DNA of 64,000 bases from Luzula sylvatica (lineage: Eukaryota; Streptophyta; Magnoliopsida; Poales; Juncaceae): NCBI GenBank assembly GCA_946800325.1, contig OX326959.1:46065566-46129565 (forward strand). Direction: 5' to 3'. The notes under the pieces were generated by a model that was not told the DNA's origin, searched no databases, and saw only the letters and a list, made by a program, of their open reading frames with translations. The position numbers were made by a program, and so were the translations under genes. Positions 35,350-47,859 of the stretch are shown here, piece after piece (the stretch's first letter is position 1; each line of letters begins with the position of its first letter).

Positions 35350-38279
35350 GGAATCACATACATGCACACACACACACATACACAATACACACATACAGAG
35401 ACCACACACACACACACCACACACACATACAATACACACATACAGTGACTATGCACACACACAAATAGACATATTGCACAAACACAAAAATAAACACACA
35501 CAGTGGCACATGTACAAAGACACAAACAGAGGAGTGCGCGCATGCAAGTTGGTTCTCTCTCGACACTTCGAAATTTCTTGTATCGAATACCGCAGTTGTG
35601 TCTCGGTAAATCGATTTGATCATCCAATTTTTCCATCTGTGCACATTGAGTGAAAATAAATTAGATTGAATACTTACAAATTAAATTAATTAATTTCAAA
35701 TTTGTTACCTTGTCCTTCAGCTTTCATCTCCACAGCATCACAAAAATTGCATGAAGTCATGGTGGGAAATCTAAGAGCTTGAAAGCCTGAAAGCACAGAC
35801 AGAGATGGCGTAAAACTTAAATTAGTCCTTGTAAAACCTACAAAATCAATCAAAGGTGTGTGTCAAACTACAAAATTAATCACAAACAGAGATGGTTATG
35901 ATGATTCAAAGGCTGAAAGTCCAAAAAACAATTTATTGAGGGGTTTTAACGAAACAAAGCAAGACGAGATGGAAGATCTGAGTACTCATACGTAGTTCAG
36001 ACAAAAAATGAGAATGAAAACTTGTCCCAAAATTAGTGACTGCAAAAACTTCGTCCAAAACTATAAAAACGTTGAAAACTATAAAATCAATCAAATCATG
36101 AACTCAGATTTATCAATAATCCATGAGGACTTTATCAAATATTTGTATTGGATGCAAAATTGACAAGAAATGCTCGAGTGTATGGCTTGTCAAGAGAAAT
36201 ACCAAAACAATTAACCAGAAAACGAAAATAAAAACTAAGAGAAACAATTACTGGCTTGATTCGTCATTTAACAAAACCATGAACCAAGATCGTCCCCAAA
36301 TCTTCACCCAATCAACAAAATCAATTCAAATCCGAACAGATCAAAGAGAATACAAATAAAATGTGGACGAGAATCACTTACATCCTTATGTGTGCATATG
36401 AAGCAATCTGGAAAATCTGTCTGTCCACCAACCACGAAAATTATTGTTTCGTGCTCTTCCCGTTTACGAGTCAGACAGCACTCCGTCTAGGGTAAGGAAC
36501 AAAAAACATGGACAAGAAGCACAATCGGACGGAAACAGAGGAAGAAGTTCTTTGTTAAGTATGCGGATCCCTGGTTTCTCCAATCTCCATTGTTTTTTGG
36601 ATTGTGACTTGTGAGGGAGAATAGACAAGGGAGGGAGAAGGAAGAGAAGAGACAAGAAAGAAGGAATAATATTTGGGGACCACAGAGAAGAAGAGAGGTG
36701 CCAGTGCTCTATTTATTGTTAGCGATGTTAGAATAGTTTACACCGTTCCCAAACTCGGTGTACAAGTTTGATATATACACCGTATGGTAATGCTAAGTTT
36801 TTTGTTCCAATTAAATCGTGGACCGAGTGTGTTTGGTTTAATATGAAGAAATATTAACGTTGGAATTAGATTTGGATTCAGATTTTTTGACCGTTAAGAA
36901 TGAAATTAGAATTTGATTACCTATCTTTTGCAACAAAAAAATAAAAATAATTTGATTACCTATCTTGGTAGTATCCACATCAGGATTTATGGGTATGTGT
37001 TTGAATGGTTGTTCATATGTACTGAGTTACTAAATATATATTGAGTTATTATTATTAACATACTAATCAGTTTATAAGTTCGTAACATTATAATATAATT
37101 TATATTTATATATTTTTTAATTTTTGTTTTTTGTGTGTAATTTCAAAGAATGTAGCTGGATTAGTGATGAAAGGATCGCAATTTATGGGTATGTGTTTGA
37201 ATGGTAGTAGGTTTCAGTTTCAAGACCATTTGTCACAATCTTGCCAAATTGCATCGATAACCCTAGAAGAAAATTAACAATAAGAAGCCCTATGCAGAAA
37301 GGGGTTTCAGTTTGAGTTTGATTCTTTCACTTTGACCACATTAATTTTTTTTTGTCTTTTTCCATTGCTACCAAGTATGAAGTATGAAATAGAAAGTAAT
37401 ATTGAAACAAATTGAAACAAACAAATGAACATTCTGGTGGCCTCGTTCTAGATCTATAAAGCCCAATACAATTTCGTCTCAAATCAAATAATTCATTATT
37501 ACTCTTAAGAAATCCAATAGGTCTACTAAGCTATTTTTTGGATGGTTCATCTCATATCCCTTTAATTAAAAAAAAAATCATGCCCTAGAAAACAGATTTC
37601 TTTTATAAAATATTTGATTTAAGATTTAGCATCAATATGATTAATTGATTTAGCCAAATTTTTTTTGTAACCCTGGATTTAAGTACGTTTCTAATTAATA
37701 TTAGAATCAGTGTCTGATGATAATATTAATTTTGTTAAATAAGAGTTCAAATTAGATTTTCTTTTTATTTCTGTTGAAGTCAGGCTGTGATTCATTAAGC
37801 TCTATTTATAGTTTCACTTGTAGTTCTATATATGAAGGACATGTTTCATATATATTTGATAAAATAGAGTTTGATTCAGAAGAATTGAACATGTAAGCCC
37901 AATCAATCTGACAGGCCCAAAATTATAAATTCAGAGTTCTAATGGTTATATTTAGAGGGTCAAGCAATTTTTTAATAGACTCAATTCTTTTCTACATATT
38001 TTAATAGATCAAATTCTTTTAATTCTCAAAACTTGAATATGTTGTGTAAAAAATTAAGGGGAATTCTTCAAAAATCTCCCAACTTTTCTGAAAATTATGA
38101 AAAAAATCCCTGTACTTTTAGAAAACTCCTCATCTTTTTTAGATTCTCTCAAAAACCCCCTATATTTTTTACTTCTTCAAAACCCCCTAACTTTTTTAGA
38201 TTGTCTCAAAAGCCCCCTATTTTTTATTATGTTTTTTAAAAAATGACCATTGTACCCTTTGTTTTATTTTTTTAATTTC

Positions 38280-38545
38280 TATAATTTAATAAATAATGAA
38301 TATATATTAAACTATTATAAAAAAATTAAAAATAAATAATACATGGTATTATAATATTATAATAAATAATATATAGTACTAAAATATTATAATAAATAAT
38401 ATATTGATATTAAAATATCATTTTCAACAATTATTATAATATTTTAATATCAATATATTATTTATTATAATAATTTAATATATATGTATTATTTATTATA
38501 ATATTTTAATATCAATATATTATTAATTAACTGATTATTAACATA
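38280..38545. repeat. AT-rich palindrome of the long unit (copy B)
   Basis: Inverted repeat centred near 38424, equivalent to 5904-5979. It lies close to the copy B breakpoint at 38577. Confidence 0.7.
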
Positions 38546-38580
38546 ATTCAATTTCTAACGGTAATAAAAATTTCAAAGGG

Positions 38581-38870
38581 TACAATGAGGAATGGGAATC
38601 TTTTCATGAAACAAGTGGACTCTCTCGAACCTCAATTGGGAGACCGAGTCAATTTCGGAGCTCGGCCAAAGATTGGTACACTGGACTGGATGGAGTTTTT
38701 GCGCTTCAACTCATGCAGGTTCCGCAAGTGACAGAAGAGAGAGCAAAGGCTGTGGTTGAAATTCATCCAACTCTTCTCTCTCTAGTTCGAGCGTACTCTT
38801 CAATTGAGGGGAATTTATGCGTGCACAAGAAGAAATGCTGAGTCCAATACAATATTACGAAACATCAGAG
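38581..38870 (+). pseudogene. MUS81-like endonuclease gene fragment (3' end), frameshifted
   Basis: From 38581 a frame reads YNEEWESFHE... and then LQLMQVPQVTEE, HPTLLSLVRAYSSIEG, which matches, from memory, the C-terminal helix-hairpin-helix region of plant MUS81, the nuclease subunit that cleaves branched DNA in recombination. The frame hits a stop at 38839-38841. In the +1 frame from about 38817 the expected RAQEEML continues, so a frameshift lies near 38811-38817. After about 38870 the sequence changes to GC-rich repeats unlike MUS81. The N-terminal and ERCC4 nuclease domains are absent. A transposon-captured or duplicated fragment is most likely. Confidence 0.7.
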
Positions 38871-39640
38871 CAAAAGAGCGGGAGAGGAGGCGACCGCGGA
38901 GGCGAAAGAAACCCTAGCCGCGGCGAAAACTCGGAGGGAAACCGCGGCGACTGTGGGGTGGAGGCAAACCCTAGCCGCCGCCTCCACCCCCCTCCTCTCT
39001 CACGCCAGCTCTTCGAGAACCTTTTGCGAGGCGAACGGCGCGACGACGACGGGAGGAAAACCGAGGCGAGCGGGCGGAAAACCGACGAAATCCGAGGCGA
39101 GCGGGAGGAAAACCGAGACGACGGGAGGAAAACCGCCGGGAGGAAGTCCGACGACAGGAGGCAAACCCTAGCCAGTGGTGTAGGCGACGGGCGATTTCGT
39201 GGGTGACGGGCGACTGGACATGATCGTGGGTGACGGGCGACTGGACAGCTAGCGAGGGACTGGAGATTTCGTGGCGATTTCGTGGAGAGGGGCGATTTCG
39301 TGGCGAGGGCCTGGAGGTGACAGCTAGCGAGGACGGCGAGGCGAGGCCGACAGCTCCTGACGGAGATCCGAGGCTGAGATCCGACATCCGACGGCGACAG
39401 CGACAGCGACGGCGACCGCGACAGCGACAGCGACAGCAAGGGCGAGGCGGAGATCCGACAGCGAGGCGGAGATCCGACAGCGGAGATCCGGCAGCGACAG
39501 CGACAGCGAGGCGGAGATCCGACAACGACAGCGGCAGCCAGGCGGAGATCAGATGGCGACAGCGACGGGCGAGTCGGGGTATGTCGGGGGGCAGTGAAAG
39601 GAAAAAGCAGGAAAGGAAAAAGGAAAAATCGTGGAGACGA
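38871..39640. repeat. GC-rich low-complexity block with (GACAGC)n and 20-bp repeats
   Basis: The left part alternates aaaccctagcc and ggcga / gaggaaaaccg motifs. From about 39375 to 39570 it becomes gacagc hexamers and repeated gaggcggagatccgacagc. The long ORFs on both strands are RG/RS/DS-rich and shift frame in the repeat, so I do not call a gene. Confidence 0.6.
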
Positions 39641-39785
39641 ACCGTTTGTCTAAGGATGGCCGAAAACATAATTTTTCGGTTTGTATCTTATTTTTGCAAT
39701 TGTATTTTACTTTTGCGTTAAACTACTTTTTTACATTTATCATGTAAAATCGTACCAATGTATTAAACTTTGCTTTAATATATTA

Positions 39786-39804
39786 AAAGAGGCTTCGCCT
39801 CTTT
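39786..39804. other. Perfect small hairpin followed by an A-tract
   Basis: aaagaggc-ttc-gcctcttt forms an 8-bp stem with a 3-base loop, followed by agtttttc and ten A. It may mark the 3' end of the element that carries the MUS81 fragment, but the Helitron CTRR end is not seen. Confidence 0.5.
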
Positions 39805-39829
39805 AGTTTTTCAAAAAAAAAAGGTGCGA

Positions 39830-41223
39830 GTCCAAATATTTTCAAGCTTATTTGTTGTGCTTTCTAAACTCCAAATACTCAAACAACATATTTTATGGAA
39901 AATATTGGATATTTCCTAATAATTTTCTCTATTTTTTTGAGGATGTAGGTATAATTTAACATTTTAATTTTAAGATATTAATTCATGATTTGATATTTTA
40001 ATGAAATATTAAATCATAAATTAACATTATTAAATCATAAATCATAAATTAATTCATGTTATGTCAACAAAAGAAATGTGAGGACAAATACTAGGGATTG
40101 GGACATACTTCACTACTCTTTAGTAGGAAAGTCTATTTACTATAAAGATAAAAATTATATCTAAAGACAGTATTAAATTTGGTCTCAATGTTGCTGTTCA
40201 TTCAATCTTGGCGTATAAATTTTCATTTGCTTCATTGGACCAGTAACTTTTGAATTTAGTGACAACACATACAAAATAAATACAAAGTTGAATATTTAAT
40301 AAAGTATTGAACTATTGAACTATTTGTATAAAACAAAATTATTCTGACCAGAATGAGTAGTATTTGTTGCTGGTAAACAATATGAAATTCATCGACCTAA
40401 CCCAATAACAATAAACAATGATCATTGATTATCATGATCATGATCACAATCAATTATCACAGAAAAAGTAGCGTGCAAAATTACCAATCCAAAGAAATCC
40501 TAATTTACAACAACAAAAACAAAACACTCTCTCGAACATTTCAAAATCAACAAACACAACCATAAACACACAAAAGAAAAAATCTGATGAAACCCTCACA
40601 AATTATGAAATTATCAATCAAAATCCAGCAAAGAAAGCATAAATATTAATTCTTAAATCAGTTGCAATGATTCTCCAAATTAGATCTTCATTGGACTCCT
40701 AACCACCGCCCACCAAAATTGTATAAATGATTGTGTTGAAATTTTCTTGTAAAAGTAGTTAAAATTTGTTTAGAGATCCTGTTGAAATTTTCTTGTAAAA
40801 TTGTGTTACATAAGATTTTGCGAGAACATCATTTTTATTAGCACGCAGTGACACAATTAGGAAAAAAGTAAAAGATAAAATTGCAAGAAAATTGTATATT
40901 GTGCTTCAATTGAAAAACAAACCCTGTCGTGATGAAAATTGCAAAAATGTTGTTTTTTAATACCATCAATATGGCATTTTTTTTGCAGATTACTCGGTAT
41001 TTTACTTCTCACCAAACCATATTTTTCTTTTTTAACTTATAAAATAGCATAGAAAGAAACAAAAATTATATATCCGTCACACGTGGCACTTGACGTTTGT
41101 AGACAAATAATACTTTAAAAACTCATAGTTACATGTGTTTTGACCACATCGTTAAAGTGATTAACATTTTTCATCCTTAATTTTTTTTTTTATTGGAGTA
41201 GACCAATAGTTTAGCTCAAATTT
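39830..41223. other. AT-rich sequence, nothing recognised
   Basis: No ORF of note, no terminal repeats and no RNA gene seen. At 39850-39910 there is a faint resemblance to 31757-31830 (gtgctttctaaa-tccaaat), too short to call. Confidence 0.5.
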
Positions 41224-41420
41224 ACATTAAATAAATAAAATAATCAACATATTTACATCAAATGTTTAAATCAGAAAGAAAAATCTCCTATCAATTTTGT
41301 GTCCATTTGTCCACCTCTTCACATTAAATAAATAAAATAATCAACATATTTACATTAAATTTTTAAATAGGAAAGAAAAAACTCTTCCCAAATTTGTGTC
41401 CATTTGTCCACCTCTTCAGC
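41224..41420. repeat. 97-bp tandem duplication
   Basis: The block starting acattaaataaataaaata at 41224 is repeated from 41321. Both copies contain tcaacatatttacat and tttgtgtccatttgtccacctcttca, with about a dozen differences. Confidence 0.85.
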
Positions 41421-42133
41421 TACATAATTCGTATTTGATATTTTTAGTTCTATTTGTATTTCGTGTTCATATTTCCATTCATGTTCTATGTATTCGTATT
41501 TGTCCTTCGTACTTGTGTATTTTATTTGTGAACTTATTTTGTATGTTTTATAAAATAATGATATTAGTAGATGACAAACATTAATGTAAGCAAAATGCAA
41601 AGCCCTTTTTGCAATAATTGCTTGCATCGAGGCAATGTTATTTTCTTCACCCAATCATGCCATTAAGCTCGTCGCTCAATGTCCAATCTGTAAACTATAT
41701 ATATTATATTCATTATAATTAAAAAAGTAATAAATTTAAAATGTCCCTTTTAATTATTACGTGAATGAGGTACCGATTTCCATTTTTCGAATGAATTGCA
41801 ACCTATAATGTAATTCGCTTGCTTCCAATTGAAAGAATTGCAACCTATAATGTAAAATAAATATTAACATTGTGTGTATTTCTTAATATTGAGAAAATAT
41901 AGGAATTTTTGCAAGTTACCTTGAACACCAATGTGGCATTTCAAAACCAATGAATATAAGTTACTTGTCTCTAGAATTTTTTTTAAGACATATCTAATTA
42001 ATTAATTAACTAATTAGAAATGAAATTAATTACCTACTTCATAAAATAAATCACTGTTAAGAATCGGGTCAATCCTACATGTAGCTGGCGCTGTACTTCT
42101 CCAGTTTGGTATCTCTCCAGCCCATCATCACCC
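41421..42133. other. AT-rich sequence, nothing recognised
   Basis: A short duplication, ttgcaacctataatgtaa, occurs near 41796 and 41835. No gene is supported. Confidence 0.5.
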
Positions 42134-42451
42134 TCACACAGCCCCTGCCCACATACAGGTTATTACTTTCCCCTCTTTCTTCCCAATTTCGGTAATGGGT
42201 CTCGTCTTCTCCTCTTTCTCTTTCTTCCCAATTTCCCCTTCTGATAATTCATCTAGAGCAGGAGCTTCTTCTTCGTCGATGGATATTTCGGTCTGACTTT
42301 CATTATCTAGGGTTTCTTGACTATTTCCTAGATTTTCTTCAGTTGCTTGATCTTCAATATGCAGGGAAGTACATGTCTTTGTTTCCATCAGTGAGAGCAA
42401 TGGAGACGATGGTCCGAGGGGAGGGGAGGGGTTAAAGGTTCTGTTTTGCAA
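42134..42451 (-). pseudogene. Acidic ORF of unknown function, possible captured exon
   Basis: A 105-aa minus-strand ORF reads METKTCTSLHIEDQ... followed by an E/D-rich part (SIDEEEAPALDELSEGE) and a lysine-rich end. It is more complex than the surrounding AT-rich sequence and lies about 90 bases downstream of the UBP pseudogene on the same strand. I cannot match it to UBP or any other family, and no start or splice context supports an active gene. Confidence 0.3.
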
Positions 42452-42541
42452 GCACCATTAGAGACGGCTCCTACAAAAAGGAATAAACATCAAAACAAAG
42501 TAACCAATTGAAATTAATTAATTCCAATTTGTATTATAATT

Positions 42542-43050
42542 TACCTCGGCAAGAAGAAGGGACTCGGTAGGCTTGAGACATGAAGCAGTTGAAAGAGCAC
42601 CGGAGAGATCTTTTGCATTTCCAGTCTTGGGAACCGCGACAGTAAAAGACATGGGAAGAGAGTCTCCATTTCCGCTGAACGCCGTCACTGTCATCGTCAG
42701 AGTCAGAGTCGAAGGCAAAGGTAAGAGACAAGCACATGAACGGGTCAACCGTGACTTATACTTAATACTTATCAGCATACTGGACATACTAATGTTGAGT
42801 TGTATTTCCCATTCAATATATATGGATGAATAATGAATTCAATGGTTCTGGATTTAGGGTTTACCTGACAAATATCAACAACGATGGAGTCGTTTCGAGC
42901 CTTGTGATTTCTCCAGCATTTTTCTCCCAAATTATCATCAGGACGGCCATCCGAATCTTCAATTTATATGTAGGGTTTCTTCTTCACACGATTAAGATCT
43001 TGACGCATTCCATCCAGTAAAAATGCAAGTAGCTCATGAATAAATAACAA
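42542..43050 (-). pseudogene. UBP-type ubiquitin-specific protease pseudogene fragment
   Basis: Read on the minus strand, from about 43045 the frame gives ELLAFLLDG, QDLNRVKKKPYI, a stop, [10 protein letters not shown], then [15 protein letters not shown] and a donor-like cag|gtaaac near 42865. After a short gap it continues [12 protein letters not shown], then two stops, DPFMCLSL in another frame, and MTVTAFSGNGDSLP to ESLLLAEV, ending at a donor gag|gtaaat near 42544. These blocks match, from memory, the catalytic-domain part between the Cys box and the ubiquitin-like insert of plant UBP5/8/9-type enzymes. Several stops and frameshifts, missing Cys and His boxes and a very short intron mark it as dead. 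Confidence 0.75.
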
Positions 43051-43559
43051 TAAGAATATTATATATTGGACCACAATATCATATAGAAATGTATTTAACA
43101 GTATATATTTTAGTATTCAATCTGAAAGTCGTGTTAGTTCTAGCCACTGAATTGAGAACCAAAACACTCACTAAAAATGAACTCTAATTTTCAGATAATT
43201 AAACATTAAACCGAAAATTTGAAATGACCTGCATGCTGAGAGGACTAAACATACATGCCGTAATTTAGAATGGCCAAATTTCATTTTTAGTTAATTAATT
43301 GAAGGTCCAATTAAGGCAATAATTAGCCATTTGAGTACAAATTTGATATTTATCATCCAAAGCTGAATCAAAAGCATTAATTGGGCATCTAAGCATCAAT
43401 TTGCCTATCATGAACTTGAATCTAGGTGCCAACCACAAGTTTCGTCATCAATTAGGTTTAGAAATATGCGATTCACTTGAAAACAACATAATTTTATTTA
43501 CTGAAATTACTAAAACATAATCAACCAACACCGAAGGCACACAAAAGAAATGAAACCTT

Positions 43560-43900
43560 GTTACTTATCTGGTCGGTGGAAGGGTTGGTTTATCCTTGCC
43601 AAATTTGACGTTCTCGCAGATTTCGCGAACTGACGGATAGGGTTGGCTTATCCTTGCCAAATTGCGAAACGCTTCTCCTGACGTGGACGATTGCAGCTTC
43701 TCCTGACGTGGGCGACTGCATGCAGAGTACTGGTTCCAAGCCAACCTGTGGTGCGACGGCCGCTTGGGTTTCGTTCTTTCTGTCCAGCGCGAGAAGAGAA
43801 AGAGAGAAGACGGTGGGTCTTAGCTATATGTATGTTTATCATATCACAGGACTGAGCAGTGAGCATAGATAGTAAAAGAAGAATCCAATGGTAAAAAAGT
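43560..43900. other. GC-richer patch with two short tandem duplications
   Basis: gggttgg(t/c)ttatccttgccaaatt occurs at about 43573 and 43639. The 26-base cttctcctgacgtgg(a/g)cga(t/c)tgca occurs at about 43672 and 43698. The patch looks like a host gene 5' region or captured exon near the UBP fragment, but neither strand gives a protein I recognise. Confidence 0.4.
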
Positions 43901-43932
43901 GAGACACGCGGAAGAGTGATAAAAAAGCCCAA

Positions 43933-44949
43933 TGTTTAGAAATAGTACTATAGTATAATATCAGATGAAACTGATGAATTTTAGAGGAAATCAGTTAATT
44001 ATAATGTATCTTATGTTTTTTTTATAATTTGAGATCTTATGACCCATGATTATTCTCATTATCTTAGTTTTTTTTTGTGTCATTTTTGTGACACATGATT
44101 ATTCTCATGATAAAAGAAGATGTTTAATTATTTTGAGACTTTATTTTGGGTGAATGCATTTAATGAAACGAGCAAGAAACAAAAACAAAGGATTATGGTT
44201 GAGAGATTGTATGGATAAAATAACAAAAGATATTACTAAATGGACCCGTAGGCCGTATTAGTTGGTTAGTATGAAACAAGTCCAATTCTCTTATATTAAT
44301 TGTTGCAGAATGAGTGTCTATAATTTTTATTGTTAAAAGATGTTTATACAAAAATATGCACCAATTAATTATATGAACATATTAAAACATGTTTTTATTT
44401 TTTGATGGGCATACTATTATTATATTACTTGATTAAAGTATATCATACAACAAAATAAGGAACCGAAATGCAGACTAGAAATGCAGACTAGAAATGCAGC
44501 CTCCATTCGAGGTTTCGTGTTTTGAGTCGTATGGAACAAGGATATTAAAACATGTTACACAAACAAAAAGAATAAAATGAATTATATAAGTTTATGAATA
44601 GAGATCTCCCATTATTTGCTTATACACTTCTCTTTCCTTAACTAATTAAATCGTGCTCCTATAATCCATGTTGTGTATGGTAATTTTTTTTGTTTACAAC
44701 CCTTCTTTGGATTGGTAATTACTAATTTTGCATGCAACCTTTTTTTCTGTGATAATTCATCATGATCATTGATTAGTTTTATTGGGTTTGGTTAATGCAT
44801 TTGATAGACATGTATACAAATTTTATTTTTGTTGATCAAATATATATTTTTTTTGTTTTGCTGACAGCCGATTAACTAATGATAGTTTTATATAATTAAA
44901 ATGATTTTAGCAAAATGCATTAATATTAATTTAATAATATATAATTTTA
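43933..44949. other. AT-rich sequence, nothing recognised
   Basis: Only minor duplications (gacccatgattattctcat / gacacatgattattctcat at about 44041 and 44090). No gene or terminal repeat is supported. Confidence 0.5.
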
Positions 44950-46490
44950 GTTAGTTTTGTACAATAAATAAGAGGGTGATTTTTTTCTTTTCCCAGATAT
45001 TTGCATCCCATAATTTATTAGTCATTTAATTTAGTACATATTCAAATTTGGACTTATTTTATGTGTGGATCACTAAATTCAAGATACGTCCCAACGAAAC
45101 AAATAAGAATTTGTGGGCCAGATTTTACAAAAAAAAGCGAACAAGAAATCCATGTCCAATATCATATTTTTTTGCATAATTTTACACAATATCAAAGCCC
45201 AACAATAAATGGACTTTTCTATAAAATACTATGTTTTTTGTTTATTGTCCATCTCACACATTTGGAATTTTGAAATCACAAGAAGGGTGAGAGGAAGGAA
45301 AAATGATATGTGATGTTTAGTAATTCTATACAATCGTGTTTTCGTTACATGATTAGTTGCATGATGTTGATCCTACATTAAATATTGTATTTATACCATT
45401 AAATTAATTTAACATATTTTAATTCAAATTTTATATTTTACCATCATGCAGCCAATCATAGAACTTACGAGCCCTGATGGCTAATCATTAAATTTTATAT
45501 TATACCATTAAATATGTTGTGTAGAATTATTACGTACTGCCCTGATGGCTAATCATGTGATTATTTTGTTACGAACTTACGAGCTAAATTGATATTTAAA
45601 AGCATCGTGTTTTGTTGCTAAATAGGAGAAATCTTTGAAACTTAAACTAAGAATACCATTAAGTGGGTGGATAGTCAATAATTTTTATAGCGAGTTATAA
45701 GAGGAAACAATTTGAGGGACTCGATTTTGAATTTTAGTTGTTTCAATTTATAAGGATTTATATTGATTGAGATTTATGTTAAATCCGCAATGCATTTTGT
45801 AGATATGTTAGATTAAAATAATTCAAACTTCAATATAATACTAGTGTAATGAGTCATTAAGCATATCTGCAAATTGTCGAATTTGTATATAATTGTTGAA
45901 TTTCGCTCAATACATTGTTGAATTTGGAAATAATCAAGAAGCACAATTTTTGTCCCACGGCTCATATTTTTGTCTCCAAAATTTGATTTGGTGCATAAAT
46001 TTATCATGAAGTCAAATTGCTCATATATTACACAAAATATTGAAAGTATGATAATATGAGTTATAAAATGTAGGGAAATTAAAAAAAACTCTTAACTTTT
46101 TCCAATATTGTAAAAAAAAAAAGCCTCACTTTTGAGATATTCCAAAAAACAATCTAAATATTTTTTTTTTCGAATACCCCTAGAGATATTCCCAAATTTA
46201 GAATTGAAATCCAAAACCCTAACCCATCGAGATATAGTTTAGGATATTTTTCTATCCTATTTCATGAATCATATCTAATTGTGTTCTTGATTTTTTATTT
46301 TCGAAGTAGCTAAAATATCGGTGTTTTGTGCTAGTGTGGGTGAAGTGTTCTTACCGGAGAAAGTTGAAGACGATACAAAGTAGGATTTTATACATTAAAC
46401 TGAGAATTATACATGTACTTTTATAAATTATGTATTAACTATTGAGATATTTGAAAATATGGAGTTATTCTCTTGATCATGTTTTGCATT

Positions 46491-46827
46491 TGTTAACATT
46501 CTTGCAGAAGTTCTACAGTGCTTCAAATGGGATTATATTCATTTATGGGCTTTTACTAATGTATTGGGCTTTTATATATGTTATAAATAAAAGCCTGTTA
46601 TTGTGCAGATTAGATTAGTGAGTTGTTTAACTGTAATTGGTTAGTGTTTGTTTAATTGTAACTGGTTAGTGATAGTTAGTGGTCACGCCTAATTACTGAG
46701 TTGGTTAGAGTGGTTAGGTTTGATTAACTATATATAAGTCTGTACTTCAGTTAATTGTTCAATTAAGGAAAACAAGAAAGTTTAAAGAAACTTCATCTTC
46801 TTCTAATTACATTTCTTTAATTCGACA
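46491..46827 (+). mobile_element. Solo LTR (337 bp) in copy C
   Basis: Third copy of the shared solo LTR, flanked by gcatt at 46486-46490 and 46828-46832, with identical ends tgttaacatt...ttcgaca. Confidence 0.85.
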
Positions 46828-47472
46828 GCATTATTCTCAATTTAAATGATTTTGTCATAATGAAGTTTGAAATAGTTTGATATAGTACTAACGAAATGAA
46901 ATTGACTAGTTAATATGGTGTAACAATCGGTATTGAATAATTGAAGTTGGTACCACTCCATTTCTGTACCAAGAATGGTGCCATATTCTTTTGTAATTCA
47001 TGAACTTGTAACTTTTTCTTAATTCTGCCACAACTTTGGCTTGTCAAATTTTATTCATTACAATTTCAATATCTACTCATTGATTAATTTAAATACATTT
47101 CAATGTCAATATCAATACGCATGCAATACATCAACCAAAAACTAATATAATGATTAAAAATTAGACAAACCTAAACCACATTTACATGGAATTGACTTCC
47201 AATCCGTACAAAAATCGATTCGATCATGCACATACATACGAAGACATCGAGATTTCCAATGCACGCGCCATTGAAATTTCCATCTCTCGAGTAAATCGAT
47301 TCGATTATCGACTTCTTTTCTTAGCGTTGAAGTCATCGAGATTGAATTCGGTTTACTGCACGCGCCATTGTCGTGCAATAATCCATTTATTTTCTTAATG
47401 TTGTGACTTGATTCTCCTGCACCGAAAATGATGATAGTTTGTTAATATTTTGTACGAAAATGAATAAATAAA

Positions 47473-47859
47473 TTAATTGGTTTTGTTGTTTTCGACCTGA
47501 TAGAGTTTCATTTTGTTTAGTCTCTGTATCGCCGATTCTTCATTTAATCTTTGTTGTTGGCTTGGAGATGAACGATGAGTTTCCAATGCATAGAGATGAA
47601 ACTTTTTGACCCAAAAAGACATCTTCGAGGCTGTTCTCGAGAACTCATCGCATCTCTGCACCAATTTTGAAAATAAATTAGATCGAAAAATTAGCAAAAT
47701 AAATTGGATTATTTTGGAAAAGATAAAACTGAAAATGACCTTGTACAGGGGTAAGTCCTTCTCTGTTTCTGTCTCGTTCTCCTCCAATTCAAACATGATA
47801 AAAGAGAAGAATTTGTTGAACTGTGGAAATCGAAATCCTGTGCAACTCTCGCTCATCAA
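47473..47859 (-). pseudogene. Exon-like ORF of unknown origin in arm 1 (copy C)
   Basis: The same 128 residues as at 4649-5035, so the ORF has survived in both copies. The one nucleotide change I noticed (near 47583) is synonymous. Given the overall similarity of the copies this reflects recent duplication as easily as selection. Function unknown. Confidence 0.3.

Larger units (their letters stand above)
32721..38577 (-). repeat. Long repeat unit, copy B (truncated)
   Basis: Same direction as copy A and very similar over 14115-23070 outside A's insertions and deletion. It begins ttagtagtgatgg, as copy A does at 14115, with unrelated sequence before it, which marks a real unit edge. It ends at aaaaatttcaaa, where copy A continues into arm 1 and copy B switches to a MUS81-like fragment. 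It keeps the 1.36 kb arm-2 part missing from A and is the empty site for the copia insertion. Confidence 0.85.

Noticed and set aside
34249..35653. Long ORFs (up to 396 codons) through the copy B minisatellite
   Set aside because: Same repeat artefact. Frames are not maintained relative to copies A and C.
38817..39721. Basic/serine-rich ORFs in the GC-rich block after the MUS81 fragment
   Set aside because: Low-complexity gacagc and gaggcg repeats open both strands at once. Only the first few residues (RAQEEML) are explained by MUS81.
39786..39830. Hairpin plus A-tract as a Helitron 3' end
   Set aside because: The stem is convincing but the sequence after it (agtttttc) lacks the CTRR terminus, and no A|T empty site could be shown.
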